Positions 1-5,453 of a stretch of 64,000 bases of DNA are shown here, piece by piece. Position numbers and translations under genes: made by a program. The stretch's first letter is position 1. The number at the start of each line of letters is the position of its first letter. Below the pieces are notes generated by a model. It ran no database searches. It saw only the letters and a program-made list of their open reading frames with translations, and was not told the DNA's origin. The stretch is from a virus. The DNA lies in the IMG/VR virus record IMGVR_UViG_3300020477_001105, positions 1-64,000 of that record. One strand, given 5' to 3'.

Positions 1-4
1 AAAT

Positions 5-397
5 TGGTGGAGCAGGCGGGAGTCGAACCCGCGTCCTTAGGGTGACTCCTATCAACCTCTACACGCTTATCCGGCCTTTAAGTTCGGCTATATGGGTCAA
101 GGCCGGCAGACCCCCATATAGCCTAGCGTAGGACTTGGTATGGGCCCTCGCCAGGGTTACCATACTGCAGGTTGTATTTGCGCCATATAACCTACAACCT
201 TCAGTTATACGACGTTCGCCCTATCTAGGCGAGCGCAAGCTCTTGCTTGGGAGTAGCTTGGAACATGTCCGCTACCTTCGCAAAGAGTTCAGATACTTTG
301 TTCTTGCCAATTATCTGTGTCCGAGTTTTACGAGACCATCGGTATCTCGGCGTGCAATTCATGATCATCAACAATAAGTCGAATCCATTACTGCCCC
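5..397 (-). ncRNA. ssrA: Transfer-messenger RNA (tmRNA), one-piece
   Basis: Rescues stalled ribosomes by acting as an alanyl-tRNA and then as a short mRNA that adds a degradation tag. The 5' end (GGGGCAG, 397 downward) pairs over 7 bp with CTGCTCC next to the encoded CCA (7-5), with a G-U at the third pair as required by alanyl-tRNA synthetase. The T arm is perfect (GCGGG/CCCGC around TTCGACT). The tag reading frame runs from a GGC resume codon (308-306) to TAG (227-225), 27 residues starting GKNKVSEL and ending KQELALA. The bases before the resume codon (ATAATT) match the ATAGTC seen in E. coli. It is a single molecule, not the permuted two-piece form of alphaproteobacteria and some cyanobacteria. 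Pseudoknots were not folded. Confidence 0.96.
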
Positions 398-400
398 TCA

Positions 401-428
401 ATAGTATTTAATGCCATTATAGTGTCAA
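401..428 (-). promoter_or_regulatory. Sigma70-type promoter of tmRNA
   Basis: Read on the minus strand, TTGACA (428-423) and TACTAT (406-401) are separated by 16 bp and end 3 bp before the mature tmRNA 5' end. A TATAAT also lies inside the spacer but has no good -35 partner. RNase P would trim any short leader. Confidence 0.6.
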
Positions 429-442
429 ATGCAACAAGATCC

Positions 443-450
443 ACTAAATA
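443..450 (+). promoter_or_regulatory. Late-promoter-like octamer ACTAAATA
   Basis: Resembles the T4 late -10 element TATAAATA and lies 12 nt upstream of the ATG at 463. Weaker match than most in this window. Confidence 0.4.
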
Positions 451-462
451 TTTACAGCTGCA

Positions 463-969
463 ATGCGAGATAGAGATTCACATCTAATTTATGAGCAGTA
501 CATGGTCACTGAAGGGCGAGCTTCAGGATTCTATCGTCTACTCAGGTGGTTATTTACAAAAGATCCTGCAAAAACAGGTCTTAGTAATATAGCCAAAGGG
601 CGAGTTGCTGGTACTGCTGTTGGCGCTGATCTGGCATTGAATCAAGGCCGTATTACTGGGTCGGTGGTAGATACAGGTGTAGGTGTTGCTTCTGACATGG
701 CGGTGAAGGGGGCGGGAATTTTGGCAGACGGTCTCACTACTGCCGCGCGGAATGCGTGGGAAGCAGGTCTTAAAGACCCGATGACTGGGGCGGTGATAGG
801 TGGATTCACTCTTTTAGGTGCATGGATGTTAATGAAAAATTTAGACTCTGATAGTGCAGAGAAAGATATTGAAATAAATATCCAACGACCGCTTGATCAA
901 CAGGACAGAAAAGCAATCAGGCAACCTATGCCCGTGTCCGGTCCAGTACCAGGTCTACCACCATCATAA
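463..969 (+). CDS. Hypothetical virion protein with capsid-targeting-like N-terminus
   Basis: A 168-residue protein with no family I recognise. The first 11 residues end in LIYE, matching the (L/I)-x-E site cut by T4-type prohead protease, and resemble the N-termini of the genes at 43955 and 63336. The middle (about residues 40-125) is rich in Gly, Ala and Val with a hydrophobic stretch near GGFTLLGAWMLM (about 112-123) that could be one membrane segment. The C-terminal 40 residues are polar and Pro-rich. It is one of few plus-strand genes and converges on the protease gene at 1022. A virion or internal-head role is inferred only from the N-terminus. Confidence 0.7.
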   Translation: MRDRDSHLIYEQYMVTEGRASGFYRLLRWLFTKDPAKTGLSNIAKGRVAGTAVGADLALNQGRITGSVVDTGVGVASDMAVKGAGILADGLTTAARNAWEAGLKDPMTGAVIGGFTLLGAWMLMKNLDSDSAEKDIEINIQRPLDQQDRKAIRQPMPVSGPVPGLPPS

Positions 970-994
970 AAAAAGCGGCCCTTTCGGACCGCTT
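968..994 (-). terminator. Rho-independent terminator after the trypsin-like protease
   Basis: Stem AAGCGG/CCGCTT plus two inner G-C pairs with one mismatch and a 4-nt loop (973-994). On the minus strand it is followed by seven T (974-968). It overlaps the stop codon of the converging plus-strand gene. Confidence 0.85.
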
Positions 995-1021
995 AGTTCT
1001 CCACCCGACTACACCCCCTAG

Positions 1022-1960
1022 TTATTTAACCTGTAGCTCTTTCAGTTGCTCTGTCCTCAGCAAGAACGGATATTCCTTCTCCACAAGAGCACGTTTCTTG
1101 CGTTTCTTTTCTTCGTTCTCTTCGCTGAAGTCAGCACCAACATCCTCTACAGGAATTTTTGCAAGTTCAGCATCAGTTGGCATCTTAATTTTAGGATCAA
1201 GTGCCCACATGATCTTATTCTTCTCACACCACTGAACCATACGACGGACTGGTACGATTAGGTTAAAGGTCTCTCCTGCACCTCTTACCAACATACCCAC
1301 ATAACGAGCATCGGACTTCAAAAACACGCCACCGCCGGATGAGCCCGGGAAAGCGGCGACTGTAGTTTGGTCAAACACATGCTTATTAAGTTGTGGGATC
1401 AATCGACCAGTTTGAGAATAGATACCGTCAGTCATACTGTTTGATCCCATTTGACCGAGCAGTGAGCCAACATGCCATAAATCAGTTCCTAATTTAGGAA
1501 TAGTTTCATCTAGATAAAATTTAACTGTGTCATCTACGAAATTGAGCTTACGTACTTTGAGTAGTGCTAAGTCATGGCCATCATCAGCATCAGAGTATTT
1601 TAATACCTCTGCATCTAGTTCTAAGCGACCAACTGCTCTACCACCTTGACGAATGACCTTAATGATCTTTGCATCCTTAAATGTTACGACAGTACGAGGT
1701 GCACCGTTAACGATAACTTTCCTCTCTGTCCGTAAATTGTCAATCACGTGCGCAGCAGTCCATACAAAATTGACAGTGTTACCGTCTTTGTCTTTTCTAG
1801 AAAAAATTACGCCTGAACCTTCACCTGCGGACCAGGTACCTTCAGATCGAATAGTCACGGATACATCTTGGAGATAATCCGCGGTTGTCTTCTTGGCTTC
1901 TTGCGCCAGACTTGATCCAGCAATAAGCAACGATAGGAGAGTAGTTTTAATCAGCTTCAT
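1022..1960 (-). CDS. Exported trypsin-like serine protease
   Basis: A 312-residue chymotrypsin-fold protease with an N-terminal signal peptide (residues 1-19, hydrophobic TTLLSLLIAGSSLA then Gln-Glu). The catalytic triad is visible: His71 in TAAHV, Asp130 in GHDLALLKV and Ser208 in FPGSSGGG. The domain resembles HtrA/trypsin-2 type proteases, but no PDZ domain follows. The last 50 residues are highly charged and may form a helix. Export implies action in the periplasm or outside the cell, for example on envelope proteins or during lysis; the substrate is unknown. It ends in a strong terminator and follows the dehydrogenase gene by 42 bp. GCTAAGTA, 8 nt before the ATG, is a degenerate late-type element. 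Confidence 0.88.
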   Translation of the reverse strand: MKLIKTTLLSLLIAGSSLAQEAKKTTADYLQDVSVTIRSEGTWSAGEGSGVIFSRKDKDGNTVNFVWTAAHVIDNLRTERKVIVNGAPRTVVTFKDAKIIKVIRQGGRAVGRLELDAEVLKYSDADDGHDLALLKVRKLNFVDDTVKFYLDETIPKLGTDLWHVGSLLGQMGSNSMTDGIYSQTGRLIPQLNKHVFDQTTVAAFPGSSGGGVFLKSDARYVGMLVRGAGETFNLIVPVRRMVQWCEKNKIMWALDPKIKMPTDAELAKIPVEDVGADFSEENEEKKRKKRALVEKEYPFLLRTEQLKELQVK

Positions 1961-2002
1961 GTTGCAAATACTTAGCTCACACTATAGGGAAGTTCAACCC
2001 AA

Positions 2003-2848
2003 TTAGATGACAGCTCTACCCTTATCGTCTTTCCAGTCTTCTTCTGGACGATCAATTGTCTGATTTCTCTTTATAATTGCGTCAATAACTATTGGCTCAA
2101 CACCAACGTTTTTCATTTGCATATATAGAGAGCTAGTATCTTTCGGAAAACACGTACCACCAAATCCCTTCTTACCATCAGGGCCAGGTACTTGCGTATG
2201 GCTTTCACCGATACGAGGATCTAATCCAGTCAGTAAGCGAACTGACTCATAGTCGATACCTGCTGCTTCACAAAATTGATGCATCTCGTTAAAGAATGAC
2301 ACTTTTGTTGATAGAAATACATTACGTGCGTACTTACATAGCTCAGCTTCTCGGCACCCAATAAAGTGTAATCTAAAGCCAGGGTTTACTTTATTGTGTC
2401 TAGCTGCATACTTAAATAATGTCCGAACCTTATCTTGAAATTCATCATCACCGCTACAGCCTACTACCCAATCAACGCATGTTCGGACATCGTTTCTCCA
2501 GTTTCTCTCAGTTAAAAACTCAGGCATGAAGTTTACATTTAACGAATCACAGAGACCTACAGGTACAGTAGATCTCACTACAATATTAACGTTAGAATTA
2601 TGGTTCTTTAGGTCAGATACTACGCTCTCCACAATGTTTGTGTGACATTTACCCGTAGACATATCCATAGGGGTTGGAACACAGACAAACACTATGTCAC
2701 AGTCATTTGCTACTGACTGCAATGATAGGTCTTTATTGGGAACCCTCTTGTCTGGATCTATGTCATATATGTATAGATCTGTGTCTTTGTTACTTAGAAG
2801 TGATGTTGCTTGTCCAACGTATCCGTTACCTACAATGCCTATCCTCAT
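2003..2848 (-). CDS. UDP-glucose/GDP-mannose dehydrogenase-like protein, short form
   Basis: NAD-dependent oxidation of a nucleotide sugar to the uronic acid is the family reaction. Residues 1-12 carry the Rossmann motif GNGYVG; FMPEFLTERNW (about 108-118) and the catalytic loop GGTCFPKD with Cys233 are intact. The central helical dimerisation region (about 165-215) is also present. The protein stops at 281 residues, against about 390-450 for the family, so most of the C-terminal nucleotide-binding domain is missing. Activity on a nucleotide sugar is therefore uncertain. I prefer the ATG at 2848 (MRIG), which fits the family start; an ATG at 2857 overlaps the upstream gene by 8 bp. It may serve the glycan cluster at 10-17 kb. 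Confidence 0.85.
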   Translation of the reverse strand: MRIGIVGNGYVGQATSLLSNKDTDLYIYDIDPDKRVPNKDLSLQSVANDCDIVFVCVPTPMDMSTGKCHTNIVESVVSDLKNHNSNVNIVVRSTVPVGLCDSLNVNFMPEFLTERNWRNDVRTCVDWVVGCSGDDEFQDKVRTLFKYAARHNKVNPGFRLHFIGCREAELCKYARNVFLSTKVSFFNEMHQFCEAAGIDYESVRLLTGLDPRIGESHTQVPGPDGKKGFGGTCFPKDTSSLYMQMKNVGVEPIVIDAIIKRNQTIDRPEEDWKDDKGRAVI

Positions 2849-2849
2849 T

Positions 2850-3311
2850 TCAATCATTTAGTCGGAAGAACTTATGATTGCCAATGATAGTAACAGGCTT
2901 TTTTCCTTTTATCCAATCTGGATTACAATCTACACGCATAAAATGGTCAGCTCCTTCAGTGATATCTATTAACTTAATATCAGATCTGCATACGTGTCTA
3001 GCTAGTTGTCGAGCGTACATCATACTTTTCGATTTCCATAAATAGTATAGCTCACGCTCCTTCTTAACCTTACCCTTTCCAGCGCTCCAAGTCTCGAACT
3101 GGTAAGGTTTTAAGCATACTTTGTCTGCGGAGATATTACCTTGCTCCATACGCTTTCGAATTACACATGCCACAGCATACATTCCGATTTGTTTCTCACC
3201 ACGCGCTTCACCTAGAATGGTTAGTGCACAGATACGCTCTTCATAAGTTAAAACTTGATCACCACTACATGCGAATGGTAACAGCATTAATAGTATAATT
3301 GCTTTCTTCAT
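2850..3311 (-). CDS. Exported SleB-type cell wall hydrolase
   Basis: A 153-residue protein of the SleB/Hydrolase_2 family, which cleaves peptidoglycan. Residues 1-15 are a signal peptide (KKAIILLMLLPFACS); the Cys is in a poor lipobox. Family motifs seen: ILGEARGE with Glu35 as probable catalytic acid, a QFETW segment (about 71-75), ADHF with His123, and a C-terminal IGNHKFFRL with His146. Likely the phage endolysin or an envelope-processing hydrolase acting in the periplasm. The ATG lies only 3 nt past the T-tract of the DUF932 terminator, so transcription depends on read-through or on a promoter I could not find. Confidence 0.87.
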   Translation of the reverse strand: MKKAIILLMLLPFACSGDQVLTYEERICALTILGEARGEKQIGMYAVACVIRKRMEQGNISADKVCLKPYQFETWSAGKGKVKKERELYYLWKSKSMMYARQLARHVCRSDIKLIDITEGADHFMRVDCNPDWIKGKKPVTIIGNHKFFRLND

Positions 3312-3314
3312 AAC

Positions 3315-3344
3315 AAAAAAAAATGGCCGCCCCGAAGGGCGACC
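3315..3344 (-). terminator. Strong Rho-independent terminator after the DUF932 gene
   Basis: On the minus strand GGTCGCCC pairs with GGGCGGCC around a UUCG tetraloop (344-325), followed by ATTTTTTTTT (324-315). It lies between the DUF932 stop and the ATG of the SleB-type gene, leaving only 3 nt after the T-tract. Confidence 0.92.
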
Positions 3345-3356
3345 GGGGTCGACCCT

Positions 3357-4367
3357 CTAGTTAAGAGCCGGAGATGGGATCTTCTTGAACTTCTTCTCAT
3401 CCAGAAGAATACTCATCCCTCTTTGCATCATCTGATCGGATGGACCACCAAGCAAGCAGTTAACAAATCGACGCTCTGCAGCCTTACGACCGTGCTTTTC
3501 GAGCTTGTTAATGTTATTGTGGTGGTTGACCCATTCAGTCAGACCGTTAAACGCATCCCAACGCGTCAGACCTCTGTTCCCTTCACCTTCCAGGAACAGG
3601 TCAACGATCTGCTCACGGCGGTTAACCAGTCGGGATGTTTCACGTACCTCTTCACCCTTCTTACGAGGAGGATCAGGTAGAAGCAAATTTGCGAATCCGC
3701 GAACCTCATCAGAGGTAATTTGCATCTTGTTCAGTTTGTTAGCATTGCGCTCAAACTCCTTGCTACCTCTAAGAGCGGCATGGAAGCCGTTCTGGGCAGC
3801 CTCTAAACGATCAGACCAATTCTTAGTATGTGAAATACTCCAATCGGATTGATTAGCAGCTTGAAAGATTGTTTGAATTTGATTGTTACAAACAATACGG
3901 TGTGCTAGTGACAAATAAGCATTACGCTTCGTGCCATCATTAGCAGCAAGAGCCATGATTCGGTTCTCCACCTTGTCATCTGGTCGCCCTTCGATAGTGA
4001 AGCCTTTTGGCAGCCGAGCTGCAATCCAGCACTTCTTACCACCATCGATGATGCCTGCATTTTCATATTCAGCGCCAAACTCTTGTACCATATCATGAAA
4101 TGGGCTAAACATATCCTTAAGTGGTACAGGGTTATAACGGCGACGCATGACGGCAAAAATTCGCTTGGTGTCTTGTCGACGAATAGCGAAGTTACCGGGT
4201 ACTTCATCTCCTTCCGGAGTGTGAACTGGAACCTTTTCCATTTCGAAATCGAATCCAGCAGTTTCCATTAAGTCATTAAAGCCACGCGCTTTTGACACGT
4301 CAACTCCAATGCGTTCATCGAGCGAAATAAGCTCGGTCCTAGTATCGTTTATCATTTGTGTTGCCAT
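3357..4367 (-). CDS. DUF932 / phage-plasmid-like protein
   Basis: A 336-residue protein matching the DUF932 (TIGR03299-like) family of abundant early phage and plasmid proteins of unknown biochemical role. Recognisable parts are the N-terminal region before YNPVPLKDMFSPF (about 78-90), the AYLSLAHRIVCNNQ segment (about 150-163) and the charged helical C-terminal half ending in the TRWDAFNGLTEWVNHH region. It has its own sigma70-type promoter with an inverted repeat in the spacer and an AGGA ribosome site 11 nt before the ATG. A strong terminator follows at once, so this is a self-contained, probably highly expressed early gene. Confidence 0.85.
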   Translation of the reverse strand: MATQMINDTRTELISLDERIGVDVSKARGFNDLMETAGFDFEMEKVPVHTPEGDEVPGNFAIRRQDTKRIFAVMRRRYNPVPLKDMFSPFHDMVQEFGAEYENAGIIDGGKKCWIAARLPKGFTIEGRPDDKVENRIMALAANDGTKRNAYLSLAHRIVCNNQIQTIFQAANQSDWSISHTKNWSDRLEAAQNGFHAALRGSKEFERNANKLNKMQITSDEVRGFANLLLPDPPRKKGEEVRETSRLVNRREQIVDLFLEGEGNRGLTRWDAFNGLTEWVNHHNNINKLEKHGRKAAERRFVNCLLGGPSDQMMQRGMSILLDEKKFKKIPSPALN

Positions 4368-4394
4368 ACTTGTTAATTCCTAACTTCTCCATAT

Positions 4395-4423
4395 ATTATA
4401 GGAACTCCCCGGGGGGAGTGCAA
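4395..4423 (-). promoter_or_regulatory. Sigma70 promoter with operator-like inverted repeat (DUF932)
   Basis: TTGCAC (4423-4418) and TATAAT (4400-4395) are 17 bp apart. ACTCCCC/GGGGAGT with a 2-bp gap (4404-4419) fills the spacer and overlaps the -35, a classical position for a repressor operator. The resulting leader is about 20 nt and carries AGGA. Confidence 0.82.
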
Positions 4424-4440
4424 CAGGAAAAGGGAATTAA

Positions 4441-4677
4441 TTATTCCGCGGCTGGTTGATCAGTACCTTCGGTGTCTACTTGAACCATATCACCTAATGT
4501 ACCTAGAGCTAGTTTAGCATGCGCGATATCATCGACTTGCTTGACTAATTCGTCTACAACTTGTGGATGTTCACCGATTCCGGACGGATTGGATAGATAT
4601 ACCAACAGCGTAGCTTCCGCTTTCTGAAGTTTAGCCTGGTAGTGAGATGCTAGTGCGTCTAATAATTTTTTTTGCAT
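4441..4677 (-). CDS. Small hypothetical protein, helical
   Basis: A 78-residue protein I do not recognise. Mostly helix-forming residues with charged repeats through residue 65, then an acidic tail (DTEGTDQPAAE). No membrane segment or metal motif. It starts 4 bp after the stop of the 64-residue gene upstream, so both are probably one early transcript from the promoter at 4885. Confidence 0.7.
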   Translation of the reverse strand: MQKKLLDALASHYQAKLQKAEATLLVYLSNPSGIGEHPQVVDELVKQVDDIAHAKLALGTLGDMVQVDTEGTDQPAAE

Positions 4678-4681
4678 AATT

Positions 4682-4876
4682 CTATTTAAAACCTTTGTTT
4701 AAGTCAAATACTAATTTACCCTCATTATCTCGAATATTAAGAATATCCTCATCGTTTGTAGTATACTCCCACATTACTTGCTTATGTGCCTGCATAGGAC
4801 TGTCGTTCTCTACAGTAACGGCCTTGGTTTCCTTGGTTCGAGTATTCCGAATGGTGGCAACGTATGTCATTTGCAT
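4682..4876 (-). CDS. Small hypothetical early protein
   Basis: A 64-residue, probably beta-rich protein (TYVATIRNTRTKETKAV) with an acidic middle and a LVFDLNKGFK end. No family recognised. Starts at 4876 or the second ATG at 4870. It is the first gene of a leftward early unit, divergent from the metalloprotease gene, with a sigma70-type promoter 8 nt upstream. Confidence 0.68.
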   Translation of the reverse strand: MQMTYVATIRNTRTKETKAVTVENDSPMQAHKQVMWEYTTNDEDILNIRDNEGKLVFDLNKGFK

Positions 4877-4884
4877 ATGTAAAT

Positions 4885-4913
4885 ATAATAGTGGCGAGGA
4901 CTTCGAATTGCAA
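4885..4913 (-). promoter_or_regulatory. Sigma70-type promoter, leftward early unit
   Basis: TTGCAA (4913-4908) and TATTAT (4890-4885) with a 17-bp spacer, 8 nt before the ATG at 4876. It is back to back with the promoter at 4922. Confidence 0.6.
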
Positions 4914-4921
4914 CTGTATTG

Positions 4922-4949
4922 TTGAATAACTAATTATGGGTGGTATAAT
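4922..4949 (+). promoter_or_regulatory. Sigma70-type promoter of the metalloprotease gene
   Basis: TTGAAT (4922-4927) and TATAAT (4944-4949), 16-bp spacer. Only six bases separate TATAAT from the ATG at 4956, so the transcript is predicted to start at or next to the start codon. Confidence 0.75.
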
Positions 4950-4955
4950 ACAGGT

Positions 4956-5453
4956 ATGCTTGTCGTGAATCTCAAACCTACCGAAAGAGCGCAGCGATAC
5001 TGCAGACGTGACAATATCGACTTAATCCGAGTCCAAGAAGTTCTAAACTTTATAGCTCAATACATTGATAGCCGAAAAAAAATCGAAATAGTCAATATGT
5101 CGCTCGACATAGACTGTCGAAAAGCTGATTCAGAATACAACTTTCGTAGCAAACATATTCTCATTGCCGGTATTACTGAGAAACATCGAAGGGGTAAGAC
5201 GAGGAAAGGTCGATTAAACTATTTCTTTGAGCATCTAGTACATGAGTTTAGACACTGCATGCAGGAGGTTATATTTCGCAAAGATGCATCTGACGTAACA
5301 TATGAGTCTACAGATGATGCTGAGTATGCTGATAACCCTCTGGAAGTTGACGCAATGTGGTTTGAGAAGAAATATGCCAAAAAGGCATTAGAATTATACT
5401 TTGCTCTCAAACGAGCCAAAGTGAAAGATGTTGATATATATCACGGTGATTAA
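4956..5453 (+). CDS. HExxH zinc metalloprotease-like protein
   Basis: A 165-residue basic protein with HEFRH at residues 96-100, the zinc-binding and catalytic HExxH helix, and a downstream acidic cluster NPLEVDA (Glu130/Asp132) that could give the third ligand. The order HEFxHxMQ then NPxExDA recalls compact SprT/ImmA-like or similar peptidases; I cannot fix the family. Target unknown; an early host or regulator protease is one possibility. It is driven by its own sigma70-type promoter ending 6 nt before the ATG, and converges on the ClpC-like gene with a 4-bp overlap of the ends. Confidence 0.78.
   Translation: MLVVNLKPTERAQRYCRRDNIDLIRVQEVLNFIAQYIDSRKKIEIVNMSLDIDCRKADSEYNFRSKHILIAGITEKHRRGKTRKGRLNYFFEHLVHEFRHCMQEVIFRKDASDVTYESTDDAEYADNPLEVDAMWFEKKYAKKALELYFALKRAKVKDVDIYHGD

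Noticed and set aside
135-377. An 80-codon open frame on the plus strand across the tmRNA
   Set aside because: It runs antisense through the tmRNA, which explains all conserved sequence there; no ribosome site or protein-like composition.
411-420. TATAAT on the minus strand upstream of tmRNA as its -10
   Set aside because: No acceptable -35 at 15-18 bp; the TTGACA/TACTAT pair fits better, although both could be used after RNase P trimming.
1046-1261. Open frame opposite the trypsin-like protease
   Set aside because: Shadow of a coding region with clear catalytic residues; the same applies to all other long antisense frames in fiber and structural genes.
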